Shown in pieces: positions 44,071 to 56,779 of a stretch of 64,000 nt of DNA. The notes beneath the pieces are model-generated. The model was not told the origin of the DNA, made no database searches, and saw only the letters and a program-made list of their open reading frames with translations. Within the stretch, counting starts at the first letter, position 1. Each line of letters opens with the position of its first letter. Origin of the DNA: Schistocerca nitens. Taxonomy: Eukaryota > Arthropoda > Insecta > Orthoptera > Acrididae. The stretch covers positions 717,605,202-717,669,201 of the forward strand of contig NC_064617.1 of assembly GCF_023898315.1 (NCBI RefSeq). The letters run 5' to 3'. A program made the translations under genes and the position numbers.

Positions 44071-45513
44071 CAGTGAGTCCAAAAAGTATTTGTCTAGCTG
44101 CATATCTTTATAAAACAAAGTTTGTGTAACACGAAGAGAAATGTATACAAAATCTAAAGAGCCAGTCATGTAAGAAGTACACACTAGAGTCAATAGTGCG
44201 CAGCCCCACTCTGTTGTGGTTCTGAATGGTGCCGATACAGTGCAATTAGCGCCATGGTCCGTAAGGGTAGTGAGATCGAAAGGAAACTTATTCTGCGCTT
44301 ACATAATGAGTGCAAATCTTCTTACAAGATTGCTAAAGTACTCGGTAGACCTAGATCATTAAGAAACCAACCGCATACCAGACGCCCTCACATTTTGACT
44401 GATGCAGACATGAGATTTATCATGAGCAAAATGAAGAAGAAACCTAAAATCAGTGCTCCTAAGTTGGCTGGGGAGTTAGCGTCTAGGGGAAAGAAGGTAT
44501 GTGCCAACACAATCAGAAAAACCTTCAAAACATATGGGTATCACAGCCAGGTATCTCGCAAGAAATTTTGGGTCAGTGAGCAGAATTGAAAGAAACATCT
44601 TCATTTTGTAATGGAACATAGATTCATAAAGGAAGACTTCTGGAATAAAGTAATATTTCCTGATGAGAGTAAATAGAACGTATGTGGGTCAGATGGCAGG
44701 TGATTGGTGTGGCATAAGAAGAATGCGGAGATGTTGCCCTGCAATCTTGTGCCAATGGTTAAACACAATGATGGCTACCTGATGGTTTGGGGCTGTATGA
44801 GTGATGCAGGTGTTGGAAAATTACATTTCATAGAAGGTACAATGCATCACCATATGTATATCAACATTTTAGAGCACAATGTGAATTCTAGTGCCGAAAA
44901 ATTAGGTCTGCAAGGAAATTACATTTTTCAACAAGATAACGACCCAAAGCATACGGCTCTAAATAAAACGCTGTGGCTCCTGTACAATACCCCAAAACAA
45001 CTTAACACCCCTCCTCAGAGCCCAGACATTAATCGTATTGAACACCTTTGGAAAGTACTCGAAGATAGCATCAGGAGAAGACACATTTATAACAAGAGAG
45101 ACCTAACAGAAGCACTTCAAGACGAATGGGACAAAATTCCAGCCTCTCTCAAGGCAAACTTGGTCAGGTTGATGCCCAGACGACTATAAGCAGTAATAGC
45201 TGCAAATGAAAACCCCACTAAATATTAATTTTTGTAATTGAAATCATTTTTTCAGATTGTAAATTAAAAAAAAAATAAAAAAAATAAATGAGTGGACGAA
45301 TACTTTTTGAAGTAGCCCTTGAATAAATTCTCCATTTCGGCAAATTTATTATTGCTATGGATGTATATATTTCCTTGTCCATCAATAAAAATAGCTTACC
45401 AAGGTTTGTTGCGTATGACTGGATGTTCACATTTTATGTTCCCTTCCTTTTATGTGACGTATACTTAGTTTTTAAAAAAATTGCAACTAGATGAATACTT
45501 TTTGGACTCACTG
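44071..45513 (+). mobile_element. Tc1-like transposon D with terminal repeats and TA duplication
   Basis: The left end CAGTGAGTCCAAAAAGTATT and the right end (inverted) CAGTGAGTCCAAAAAGTATT match, and inverted similarity continues for another 10-12 bases. TA flanks on both sides (44069-44070 and 45514-45515). About 1.44 kb. It starts 18 bp after the end of the host exon at 44052, inside the intron. Confidence 0.95.
44254..45189 (+). pseudogene. Tc1-family transposase, broken
   Basis: One frame from ATG 44254 to TAA-type stop 45189, about 311 codons against the usual 340. HTH DNA-binding part: VRKGSEIERKLILRLHNECK, SSYKIAKVLGRPRS. About 15-20 residues are missing right after GRPRS, so the linker between the two HTH units is deleted. 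Catalytic DDE: PDESK (44660, first Asp), QQDNDPKHTA (44935, second Asp), SPDINRIEHLW (45022, Glu in IEH). In-frame stops at TGA 44587, TAG 44674 and TGA 44701. Not functional, but the youngest-looking Tc1 copy here because the ends still match. Confidence 0.92.
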
Positions 45514-45515
45514 TA

Positions 45516-45638
45516 CATTAATCTGTAATTTCTGTTTATCACAACTAATGTTAAACTATGTACTTTTATTCATTAGTTACAGGTCTAAAATGTGTCGGAA
45601 AAACTCGGTGAAACACCTGACATACTTGGCACACCAGT
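45516..45638 (+). other. Intron sequence
   Basis: Short spacer. Its last 11 bases (45628-45638) are the left target-site duplication of the next insertion. Confidence 0.6.
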
Positions 45639-45702
45639 TGTTGTGGTCTTCAGTCCAAAGACTGGTTTGATGCAGCTCTCCAAGTTACTCTATCCTGTGC
45701 AG
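45639..45702 (-). mobile_element. 64-bp RTE-like LINE 3'-end insertion with TSD
   Basis: TGTTGTGGTCTTCAGTCCAA followed by GACTGGTTTGATGCAGCTCT is the extreme 3' end of the copy B family (36873-36945). It is flanked by an 11-bp direct repeat GGCACACCAGT (45628-45638 and 45703-45713), so it is a real, severely 5'-truncated insertion. Confidence 0.88.
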
Positions 45703-45779
45703 GGCACACCAGTATGAGATCATATATTGTGTTTGAAGCAGTCCATGTGAATATAGTTTTTGTGTACAGCATTTCTGAC

Positions 45780-46810
45780 TGCGTTTGACACCCAGTATTG
45801 GAGTCAAAGGAAGCAGTATGGCACAGAGAACACATTTGAATGACAAAGAGCATATCCACACCATTGAGCGATTTAATATCTGTCACAGTCTGTACAAGAT
45901 GACTTGGGAGGTCAATGTTGTTTGTAGTATCATTTCACATCTGTGGAGAAGATTCCAAGTGGGAAAGAGAAATACAACAGTGTGGGGAAAATCAACCTTA
46001 TGTTAAAAGTCAATACTGGGACCATCATCTTGCCTGAATAACTCAAAGATGTCCAATTAGCACAGCACCTGCTCTGACCAAAGACTTGTGACAGCCTCTG
46101 GGTCACATTTCTCTGTTTAGGCTGTTTAGAATCAACTTAGAGAAGTCACTCCTTGTGATTAACGACTTTCCAAATACATTACCCTCACGCAATGACTCTG
46201 CGTAACTTAGAAAATGTTCTGTGTTGCCCACCTGGTGTGAGTCTGGGAACAGTGAATTAGTGTTCTATTCACGTATGAGTTATAGTTTAGCCCAGAGAGT
46301 GATTCTCACAATCTGTTCATCTGGCCTGCTCCTGAGATACGTTATGACCCTGCCAATGTTGTTCAAAGATATCAGTGACAACACCTTGGTTTTTGTCTGG
46401 TCTGTCATCATGGTAGGTGAATTTACATGACAGCATATATTTTCTAATAGTAATGAAATGGTTGCTATCTGTGGTGATGACATCCACCAATGATAAATGC
46501 ATCTGTTTCTCAGTGCGTACGGAACTGTGTTTCACATGATAATGATTGAGAACACCTGGCTTGCTGAACAAGTATCTGAACATGAGAACATCACACATCT
46601 AGTGGCCAGTCTGACATTTCCCCATCATAAATCTGATTGAACATGCACGGGATGATCTAGGCTGAAAAAACTAGAACAGTAATACTGATGTCACACACCA
46701 TTGCTGACCTACAGAGGACACATCTCCTAGAGGATACTGGGGCTGTCACACTACTTATATTGTGATGTAAAGGCATCACACCCCATAATGGCATTCGTTA
46801 TACGTCTGGC
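45780..46810 (+). pseudogene. Tc1-like transposase relic F
   Basis: MAQRTHLNDKEHIHTIERFN at 45818 followed by an HTH-like IISHLWRRFQVGKRN, later fragments ESWDPANVV-type (about 46340) and a terminal INLIEHARDDLG (about 46630), the PIEHLWDxL block of Tc1 transposases. Heavily decayed. No ends found. Confidence 0.55.
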
Positions 46811-47189
46811 AGAAAGACACCACACAAGTTATATGCCACCAACAGCATGCAGCCACATTACATTACAACTCATATACATATTACTGGGTAACAAGCCACA
46901 TTGTTGCCAAGGCACCCTGTAGTGCACATAAAATTATCACTAATCATGTTCTTTCATGGGTCTAATAAGTTAAGGAACATGAGTATGGAAGCCAGTTACA
47001 AGTGACAGTGTTATGAAGAGATCCTTTGAAGGCCATCTGCCTGTTTTCTCATGTGCTGCCACCTTAACTGAATTCTATTAATCATCATCCAGATTACAAT
47101 TAACTTCTTCTTCAACCTATCACAGTTCACTGCTTTTAGGCCTCTTCCTTATGTTTCCATTGTTGTTGATTTTGAGCCACTTGGTACCA
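46811..47189 (+). other. Nothing recognised
   Basis: No motif seen. Confidence 0.45.
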
Positions 47190-49880
47190 TCGTGTTCCAA
47201 CTAACAGCTTCACATTATCAAGCCATCTCTTTTGTGGTCTTCAGTGTTTCTGTGGTCTCCAGAAAACAGTTCAAGGGGTACGCCTGCTGTGGTCTTGTTG
47301 AGCTACATGTCCAACCCTTTGCCACTTCAGGCTTGCAGTTCTCTGTAAGACATCTTTCACCTTTGTTTTTCTTCTAATGTTCTCTGATACAATCCTATCC
47401 CGAAGAGTGACTTTCTTAGCATATGTCACTCTATGGCTTGTTGTGAACGTCTTACTTGGCCTTAATCAGACTCATTGTTTCCAGGCTGCAAGTTGTAACT
47501 GGTAACATTCACATAGTATTCACGTTATTTGGGACATCCTTGTTGATCAAGATAAAAAATCTTACCTTTTGGAATGCTGCCCAGCTCAGTCCTATCTGAA
47601 TTTCTCCATGTCAGTTGTTTTTCCCTAGTTTAATTTTGTGACCAAGGTAGATGTATTCATTCAGACTTCATCTTCTGTAGACTAGTTTCTGAATGTAAGT
47701 GTCTGGTTGTCTGGTCGTAGTATTTTTGTTTTACTGATTTTTGTGTCCAAGATAATCTTTACAGAGGCCAGATTTAGTTCTTCACACTCTTTAGTTGTTC
47801 GTAATCTTCATGTTCAGATATAAGAATTGATTTTTATTCCTCTGTTATTCCAGTCTAGTGAGTTGAATACATTTTCAAATGCAAGGATGAACATTTTCAG
47901 GGAGATGGTTTCACCTTGATTATCTCCTTTGCCAATTAGGATCTTATTGATGATATATCTTGAATTTACCATGGCATTTTCAAGAGCTTTCATGATTGCT
48001 CAAGTCTGCAGGGAGTCAAAAGCTCTTCAGTAATCTTTAAAGGCCAGAGGAATCCTAATGTTATACTTGGTTGTTTTCTCTGGATGTGATCCATTATTGA
48101 AAAACCTTTCCGAAAGCCCACTTCCTCGACAGATTGATATAAATCCAGTTCTCATGTGAGGTGATTTGTTACAGTTTTAGCCAGGAGTTTGTAAAGACAT
48201 GATAACAAACTAACCGAATGGTAGTTCTCCAAGTTTGTCTTATCATCCTTTTTGAAGAGCAGTACCACTTCAGGTCTTCTCTATTTTTATGGTATTCATA
48301 CACTATTGGTATGTTTATTGATCAGTATCCTCACAGCTTCCAGCAAGTTGGCTCCACCTAGTTTCAGCATTTCATTAGCCACCGTATCTTCCCCATAGGA
48401 TTTTTTGTTTTTTAGTTGTTTAAGTGCATTCTCAACTTAAGCAATGATTACTTCCAGTGCTTCTTCCTCTATATTGTTCCTGGCTAATTGTTCTTCCCTG
48501 GATAGTCTGTCAGTGGTCACAGTGTATAGCTCTGAGGAGAAATCTCTAACAATTTCAATAAAATTATGTCTGTCTGTCACTCTCCTTTCTTGTTCTTTTT
48601 TACATCATTCTGATCTTTCTGTAGACATGCTGGTCTTTAAAATTTTTGTGTTCTGGCTATTTACAATAATAAGGTTATTGTTAAATTTCCTCAGATATTT
48701 TCTTATTTCAATCTGGATAGTCTTATTCAGAGTTGTATATTCTGCTGATCCCTGTCCATTTTCTTCCTTTCTTTGATGATCTGGGTGGTGCTAACTCAAA
48801 GTCAGCTACTCTTGTTAGATTTCTGTAGTGGGATCTAGATGGCTGTAATCTGGATGCTTTTTGTAATTTTCTTAGTGAGTTCATTTACTTCTAAGGACTT
48901 TAGATCTTCTTTTGGACCAAATGTTTCAGATAAAGCTCGCTGAAGTCATGCTTTCTGTTTCCCTAAGTCATTTGCTCTTGTAAGTGTGCTTCCTTATTAT
49001 TTTTGACCATTCAGGTTTGAGGATCAACGTGAAGGTCGCTCGAACTAGTCTGTGATCGCTTCAGGTGTCGTACCTATTGAGTAGACACACATCTTTGCAG
49101 TTCTTTTTCTTGTTGGTGTGAGTGAAATCTATTTCACTTTTTAATTGACCGTCAGAGATCTTCCATGTCCATTTATGTCAGATGGGCTTCTTAAAGAAGG
49201 TATTCAGGCAATAGAGAATTTCATCTCTAAGATATTCTAGCATTCATTCACCACTTTCATTTCTGCAGTCTAACCCAAAGTTCCTGAGCCTCTATCTTTC
49301 TTTTGTCCTAGTTGTGCCTTGAAATCTCTTATGATGATACTCTGTTGTGTCTCCACAGAATCTTTTAAGTTAGTGATAATTTTGTATAATTGTTGAGCCT
49401 CATTCTTCATCAAAATTTCCGATTGGAGCATAGACCAGAGTGACCTACATGGAAAACTTACTGTCAGTCTAAGCACAATACATATATAATTCTAGGAGAA
49501 ATGCAAACCACATTGTGTATGAATTCTATGATATTGCTGTTGACTAGAATAGCAACTACATTTATGGAAGATTTAGTGCTTAAGATGACATTACCTGATG
49601 GAAGGGTCTCAGCCTTTTCTACTTGTAGATTTGTCTTACAGATACCAATGATATCCCATTTAATGTCATGAAATTCTTACTCTAGTCTCTCAAAGTTGTC
49701 AGCTTGTCTCATAGTTCTTATGTTGTATGTGGCTTCTCTTATTTCTTTACTCTTTCTTCTCGAATTTGCTTCCCCAGAATCCTAGACTTATGAATCATCT
49801 GTGTGAGGTTCTGAGCAATTTACTCTATTCACCTGTGGCAATTTCATGAAAAATTTGATGTCATTGTCTGAGTTTATGGG
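47190..49880 (-). mobile_element. Old LINE relic (RTE-like)
   Basis: No long frame remains, but the minus strand follows the LINE plan: endonuclease remnants near 49270-49476 (an IIIRDFKAQLGQKKDR block where DFNAKVG is expected), an SDHRLVRA-like site near 49030-49050, the early RT region near 48330-48480, and the AAAGCTCTTCAGTAATCT... segment near 48020, which is the counterpart of AAAGCTTTCTCTAAGTCTAC in copies A and B. The 3' end near 47200-47260 has TGTGGTCTTCAGTGTT wording. Confidence 0.6.
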
Positions 49881-49896
49881 AGGCGATTGGCTTTTA

Positions 49897-51097
49897 GACT
49901 GAAGAGCCAAAGAAACTGGTACACCTGCCTAATATTGTGTAGGGCCCCCACAAGCACACAGAAGTGCCGCAAACACGACATGGAATGGACTCGACTAATG
50001 TCTGAAGTAGTGCTGGAGAGAATTGACACTATGACTCGTGCATAGCTGTCCATAAATCCATAAGAGTACATAGGGTTAGAGATCCCTTCTGAACAGCATG
50101 TTGCAATGCATCCCAGATATGCTCAATAATATTCATGTCTGGGGATTTTGTGGCCAGTGGAAGTGTTTAAATTCAGAAGTGTGGTCCTGGAACCACTCTG
50201 TAGTAATTCTGGACGTGTGGAATGTTGCATTGTCCTGCTGGAATTGTCCAAGTCCACCGGACTGCACAATGGACATGAATGGATGCAGGTGATCAAACAG
50301 GATGCTCACGTACATGGCACTTGCCAGAGTCGTATGTAAACATATCAGGGGGCCCATATCACTCCAACTCCACACGCCCTGCACCATTACACAGCATCCA
50401 TCAGCTGAACAATCTCCTGCTGACATGCAGAATCCATGGATTCATGAGATTGTCTCCATATCCGTACACATCCATCTGCTTGATACAATTTGAAATGAGA
50501 CCCATCTGACCAGGCAACATGTTTCCAAACATCAACAATCCAATGTTGGTGTTGATGGGCCCAATCGAGGTGTAAAGCTGCGTGTCATGCCCTCATCAAG
50601 GGTACATGAGTGGACTTTCGGCCTCAAAAGCCCATATCGATGGTATTTCATTGAATGCTGACACTTGTTGATGGCCCAACATTGAAATCTGCAGTGATTT
50701 ATGGAAGAGTTGCACTTCTGTCACATTGAGCGATTCTCTTCAGTCGTTGTTGGTCCCGTTCTTGCAGGATTTTTTCCCGGCCCCAGTGATGTCTGAGATT
50801 TGATGTTTTACTGGATTCCTGATATTCATGGTACACTTATGAAATGGTCATATGGGAAAATCCCCACTTCATCACTACTTCGGAGATGCTGTGTCCCATC
50901 ACTCGTGCGCCAACTATAAGACCATGTTCAAACTCACTTAAATCTTTATAACCTGCCATTGTAACAGCAGTAACTGATCTAACAACTGCATCATACACTT
51001 GTTGTCTTATATAGGCGTTGCTGACCACAGTGCCATATTCTGCTAGTTTGCATATCTCAATACACATGCCTATACCAGTTTCTTTGGTGCTTCATTG
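49897..51097 (-). mobile_element. Tc1-like transposon E with terminal repeats and TA duplication
   Basis: The left end GACTGAAGAGCCAAAGAAACTGG and the inverted right end CAATGAAGCACCAAAGAAACTGG (each 23 bases, differing at three or four) mark 49897 and 51097 (shown in part: GAAGAGCCAAAGAAACTGG). TA flanks at 49895-49896 and 51098-51099. 1.2 kb. Confidence 0.92.
49929..50959 (-). pseudogene. Tc1-family transposase of element E, broken
   Basis: The start ATG at 50957-50959 reads MAGYKDLSEFEHGLIVGARV then MGHSISEVVMKWGFS (HTH); the usual stop codon position is 49929-49931. First catalytic region VAWSDGSHFKLYQADG (about 50500): the Asp is kept. Second region GQFQQDNATFHTSRI (about 50230): Asp kept. 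The third block, PQTxxxIEHIWDALQ, is at about 50100-50140. In-frame stops occur near 50840, 50640, 50600 and 50380, plus small shifts. Ordinary length (about 343 codons). Confidence 0.88.
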
Positions 51098-51099
51098 TA

Positions 51100-51479
51100 A
51101 AACACCGTGCTTCCAGGCATGTTATTGAGTTAATGTCCAGTCACCCTTAACATGGGGAACAGACGCTGTTGGTAGCCGCACTTGACCCAGAGAACAGATG
51201 CTCCATTTCTTTTACATCATCCCTAAAAGCTGTACTGCCTCTTTTGCCAGTTTTCCTGTACCAATGATCTTCATCCCTGTCATCATTGCCATTGAGGTCT
51301 TCACTATTACCCTGGCAAGTGATCATCATGAGGTGCTATGACTCGGGTCAGGTGAAACAAGAGTTTTTAGGTTGTGTTACTCCTCCTCCTCCCCTTTCTC
51401 CTCCTCCTTTCTTTTTTTCAATTCACCTCCACCTATATTTTCATGATCCTTATTTTCCCAAAAATTGATCTTATAGAGA
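51100..51479. other. Unassigned
   Basis: Contains a CTCCTCC-rich low-complexity tract at 51381-51425. May be LINE leader sequence. Confidence 0.4.
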
Positions 51480-53215
51480 AATTTGTGGAACACACAGAGA
51501 GACAGGTGACCTGACCAGTACTTATCTTCTGGAGGCACAACTATCGATACACTGGGTGAAGCAAGCTGCAAGTCGTGATTCATGTTGGTCCCACTAATGA
51601 CCATCACCAGCGTCTTGAGGCTGTCCTCAGATCCTTTTGGCCACTGGCTGAAGTAGAGACAACAGTTATCCTCTCTCATGAAGGTAAAAGCACAACTCCC
51701 AAAACTAAGTGCAGTACTCTTGCTTGGAACCATCTGGAAAGCTTCTACAACAGACCATCTATTCTGTAATGGTCTTAGGTGCAGGTTTCCTGAAGCACAT
51801 CGTTTTATGAAAAATTATGGTATCTCCTGGAACTGGTCATGCCTGTACTACACTCAAGAAGAAACTAGATCGGTCTTTCAGGTAAAAAAAGTCTCTCTGG
51901 TCATTAAGCATGACTAATACCCAAGATTGAAGACCATGTCATCTGTATTTGTTGTAGAAGGAATTACACTTCCTCACAGCTCAAAAAAAGAAAGTATAAA
52001 TCCAGTATTAGGTAACTGCAGAAATGTTCAGATTAAAGTTCCAGAATAAACCTCACATATTAATAGTTGTAATGTATACATAAATCCTGCAGCAAAAAGT
52101 GACATCAACTGCTATAAGTAGCTATAACTCAATAATATCTAAAGATATAAATGCTGAATAAGAATCATAGTATTCTGGGAACTGACAAGCATTAGAAGTT
52201 GGCCTAAAATATTGAAATGGGGGACACTTCAGAGAAAGATTGGAAAACATTGTACATAAATTCCATAATTATGCCTTTGTGATATGGCCGGTTTGCACTC
52301 TGCTGGCTGCGGAGTGGGTGACTCACTCATCAAACAGAAAATCTTAAATTCTTGTGGCCTTCTCATTTTATTTGTGAACACGAGTGAAGCTGCCTTCTGA
52401 ACAGGTCAGATCTGAATGAATGGTGCATGACAAATTACTGCAGAGAACATTTTTACTGTATTCCTCTTTTGATGTAAACACAAAGGAAGGGGGGAGAGCA
52501 CCATCACACAGAGCAAGATTCGTGTGGTTACTGGTGTCGAAGGGGTACCTTTCTTAAGTTAGAATAAAGATTCGGGTATCCTTTTTTGAAAAAAAGTCAA
52601 AGTAAAAGAAGATCCCCACAAAATACTTAAGAATGTACAGAAATGGAAGGTTAGCTTATTTCATCAAAATGTTAAGAGGACTGAGTAATAGGGTAGAAGA
52701 GTTTCTTGTCTGTCTGGAAAATTTAGAGATCTCTGATCTCTGTGAGCAACACATAACAAGTTGGATAAGTTATGTGTAACTGATTATACTCTAGCATCTA
52801 CTCATGCAGAACTAATATGGGAAAAGGAGAAATTGTTACATATATTAAGACAGAACTTAAGTTCAGAAACATTTTGTAGTGATTAGCACATGGAAGTGTT
52901 TGCTTGTGAATTAATACTGCAAAATATTTCACTATTAATTGTAACTGCTTATAGATCCCCACTGGGAAATTTTGAACTGTTTATAAGGAATCTGGATTCC
53001 TTATTATGCTGTCTCTCACCAGGCAGTTAGTAGTCTGTGGTGATTTCAGTGTAGATTTTCTAAAGGACTCTCCTAGGAAAAAATGATGTGGCAAAGTTAT
53101 TCAGTTCCTACAATATGATCTCAGTAATTAACTTCCTAATACAGGTGAATAAAGACAGTAGGACCATGTTGTAGCACACAACATAGAAACACACTGTAAT
53201 CTCTAGAACAAGTAT
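51480..53215 (+). mobile_element. Jockey/CR1-like LINE relic (ORF1 and endonuclease)
   Basis: 51570-51770 reads SCKS..VIHVGPTNDHHQRL and later VLRSFWPLAEVETTVILSHE. VxHVGTND is a block seen in SGNH-esterase-like ORF parts of LINEs (tentative). 52610-53200, in broken frames, reads VSLFHQNVKR, VTAYRSPLGNFELFI, then a (C)GDFSVDFLKDS-like block (about 53040), the AP-endonuclease domain. No RT follows. 3' truncated at about 53215. Confidence 0.55.
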
Positions 53216-53479
53216 ATTTTCTAATGACAAGTATCAGGTTTAACAACAAATGCAAATATCAGGATGCCATGTAGTGATACAGTTACAAACAGTTCAGCAA
53301 TGTAGGAAGTTGCACATGGAGCCAGAACAGAATGAGGGTGAGTGTTTGGTGGTAATTTCCTATATGCATGTGTGTGGCTGTTGGCATTGAATGCGCCTAC
53401 ATATTTGTCATGTGCTGTCACTCAGCCACCATGTCTTGACCTACTGGCCGACATTGGAGACATCAGAGCCAGTGTCTGA
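53216..53479. other. Unassigned
   Basis: No motif seen. Confidence 0.4.
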
Positions 53480-55990
53480 TGCCTAAGTGGTAGTCCATTG
53501 GATTACCATACCCCTTCATCCATGGGGGAACACCGAGCTGCATTTCGACGCAGCAACCCATGTCTGGCCAGGCATCTCAGCAGTGTCCCGAACCAGACCA
53601 ACGTCATCGGAGGTGTCAGGTGGTCTCGCTGGCTTCACCATCTCCTGGTCATCTCAAAGAGGAGTGTAGAGCCAGAAAGGGTCCACCTGACAGCGCAGTC
53701 AGCATCTCTATGTCTCTGCTGCAGGGAGCATAGTTGATGTCATGTACACATCGGGTCCCAGCACAAAAGGGAAGAGTAGTGGTTGGGGTGGTGCTGGTAC
53801 CACAGCCCGGTCGTGTACTGACTTCCGGTCCATTCCAGGTTGCCAACAAACAGAGGAGGGTGAGAACGGAGTCATAGGTGGCACACTGGGTGGCGCACCC
53901 GAAGGCAGGAATGGCCCAGGAGCAGGAGGTGGAGGGAGCAGAGGATGTGACAAGGAAGGGGAACACCGTCCGCTAGGATGAGACAGTGGTGAAGGTGAAA
54001 ATAATGGAGTCCTGACTGGTAATGCAGTCGGGCCAACCACATTGGATGTACAATCGCACTTGTTGTAAGTGTCTTTTGCCATCACTGCAGATACATGGAT
54101 TGCTGTGATAGGGAAAGTGTCCACCACATGTTGAGCTGCTTCATTCAAATGGAAACACGAAGTCTTGTCTTGATCAAATCCAGATCAGGTCTCATCAAAA
54201 GACAGAAAAGATCAGTACTGGTGTGTTATGCAGTACTGCAGAAGTGAATTTCATAACAGAACCTGCTGAGAAAAAGTGCTCTATGCTTGAGGCAGTGGAA
54301 GTCCTCTCATGTAGGTTTCCTGCCAGACTGAAGAGGGAGAGTAATGGATTACAATCTGTAGTTTGGTGAAACTTCATCCCATATAGGAAAATATGAATTT
54401 TTTGCAGCACTAAGTTAATAGTAAGGACCTCCTTTTCAATTTGCACAACATTGAGTGTTTTTGACGTGAAAGTGATCTGACAGAAGAGACCCACAAAATA
54501 CTTAAGAATGTACAGAAACGGAAGGTTAGCTTATTTCATCAAAATGTTAAGAGGACTGAATAATAGGGTCGAAGAGCTGTCCATGTCTCTATGAACCAAG
54601 ATGACCCACAGGCATTGGTCAGAGGCTTGTGTTGCCAACACCAACTGTTTACTGGTTGAAACATGTCAAGAAATGGTTGGCTGAGATGAAGACCACCTTC
54701 AAAGACTTGAAACCCTGCTCACATACGTCTGACCAGGCAGAAGGGATGCCATTCTTCCCCAGATTGTTTAGTAGGTTTCTCAGTTGATGCCACGTCCAAG
54801 ATTAGTTTGCCATAATATGTGATCATCCCCAAGAAAGACTGGAGCTCCTTGATATTCCTTGTACGATGATGGCTTCGCCTAACTTCTGTGTGGGTTCAGT
54901 ACCATTGCAGGAGATAACATGCCCTTGATATTCCACCAACGTATGATAAAAAATTGATTTCTTAAGGTTGCATTTGAGGCCCGTGGACTGGATGGTGTGA
55001 AAGAGCCACCACAAGTTTGCTAAGTTTTTGCTATTGTGGATCTAGTCAAAACAATTTCATTGAAGGTAATTTATGCATCCTAGGACATCTTGCAGTAGTT
55101 ACTTAAATGGCAGGGGCACTGACCACCCTGAAAACTAAATATTTGAACCTTTACAACTCATGCAATATGTTTATTAAGAGGACTTGTAAGAAAGATTCAG
55201 AGAGATCAATTTTTGAAAAATGCTCATCTCACATGAGTGCGGAGGAAAGTTCATCAGGTGTCGGGATGGGATGCATGTCAATCTCTGACTAGGAATTAAC
55301 TGTAACCTTAAAATCTTCTCACAGGCAGTGTTCCCAATGGCGTGTTTTTTTTTGAAAAATATAAGATAACTAACAGTGTCACCCATCTGCCCATCCACTC
55401 ACTCGCAGACATGGGTGCAAAGACATCCAAAACTGTCAACCTGTGTAGTTCATTTTTGGTGGTACCCTGCAATGTAATGTAATGCTGTGTAATGTGTGCC
55501 ACAAAGTTTCTTGATTTGCCAAGGCATCCAGATAAGATCTCAAAGTACACCTTACTGATGTCACCCAACTATTGAAACAGTATTTATTCTGGGACCAGGT
55601 GGGCAGAGTCATGATGACAAAATCTGAAAGCAGGAAAGGCATCAAGGCTGAAAAGATTCTCTTTATCCATGCTGTGAATGACAAGGAAGGTAATGTGGTA
55701 TACAACCTGTTTGTATGATGCTGTGGTTGTGATTTGTCTTTTCAGTGGACTGTTTTGCTTGTTATATGCCACCAAACGATGAGCCGTGGATTTCAGGGGA
55801 GATGTTCCAAGCTGGAGATACATTTGATAATTTAACAGAGGCACCTGTATTGAGCTGTATCTGAATTTGTTTGTCACACAAAGTGAATGGTGTGAACTGT
55901 TTTTGGGGAGACACATCTGGGATTGAGGATTACTGCTTAGTGACACCATACTACAAATACAGAATGATCTCACAGATGTTTCATGTTATT
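53480..55990 (-). pseudogene. Second Gypsy relic (protease, RT, RNase H, C-terminal tail)
   Basis: Minus strand. 55584-55973 has a protease-region remnant (MYLQLGTSPLKSTAHRLVAY, then KENLFSLDAFPAF), collinear with YLQLGSPLL and ENLFGFDAF of the 14.5-19.4 kb element. 54823-55014 has RT end STGLKCNLKKSIFYHTLVEY. 54195-54494 has RNase H SKTLNVVQIEKEVLTINLVL and a FLYGMKFHQTTDCNPLLSLF block. Near 54130-54160 a CFHLNEAAQHVVDTFPIT block parallels CFHLDVAEQRVVDGFPIT in the first element. The RT catalytic part and integrase are missing. Pro-rich 53708-54148 is probably the C-terminal tail. No LTRs found. Confidence 0.75.
54484..54575 (+). repeat. ~90-bp LINE snippet inside the Gypsy relic
   Basis: Nearly identical (about three to five differences) to 52606-52697 of the LINE relic, in the same orientation. 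Both borders cut straight into Gypsy RNase H sequence. Confidence 0.85.
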
Positions 55991-56779
55991 AACTCTGTTA
56001 TTTACATCTGATAGTAACCAAAGGTGCTACTGTATTTTAGAAATATCTTGCCCAGTGGTTTGCCATTAAATAAAATTTTGCTCACATGCTTCAGTTTCTT
56101 GTCTAAAGAATCTAAGATGTGATAAGATAGTAGAACCAGAAGCATCCATTCATTTCACAACACCCATGTCCATTGACTTGGGCAGTGAGCTATTGGCTGA
56201 TTATTGAGAAAGGAAAGATGAACAAGCCAGTAAATTGGTGGGGCCAATAATGAAAGTGTCCCACCAGGTGGCCACTTCTGGCTATTTGTCACTACATGCA
56301 AATTTCACTCACGCTGCATGCACACTCTCTTTCTGCAGTCTGCCCTTCACCTGTTCTGTTTCCTTTGTCCAGCCCACTCTTTCACACCATTATGTGCTGC
56401 ATGAGCTCACCAGTACCAGTGCCACATGCTTATCATGTGCACCTGCTACCTCTCCCTCCCACATTCCTGTCCCTGCAACTGCCACATCCCCCTCCCAATT
56501 GTTAGCTATCCTCACAAAACTCCTGCTCCCCACCTCCTTTCTTCTCTTGCACACTCCACTGAATACTGTCCTTCATCACTGTTGAGCTGCAGAGCTACAT
56601 TGCCTGCATTATGTAGTCAAGCAATACAACAGCAGTGATTGTATTTGAGAATGTGACACTGTTAGGATGACTTGGAAATGTTCAGTACCTGGTACAAAGA
56701 GTGACAGTTGATCTTGAGTATAATCAAATCTAATTCAGATAACTAGATTAAAAGATCCATGTCTTTTGACTACATGATC
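55991..56779. other. Nothing recognised
   Basis: A C/T-rich part at 56300-56590 gives chance ORFs. Could hold remains of the Gypsy gag or LTR but I cannot show it. Confidence 0.4.

Noticed and set aside
53708..54148. 146-residue Pro-rich minus ORF as a separate gene
   Set aside because: Its start continues the CFHL...VVD.FPIT block of the Gypsy polyprotein, so it is the tail of that relic.
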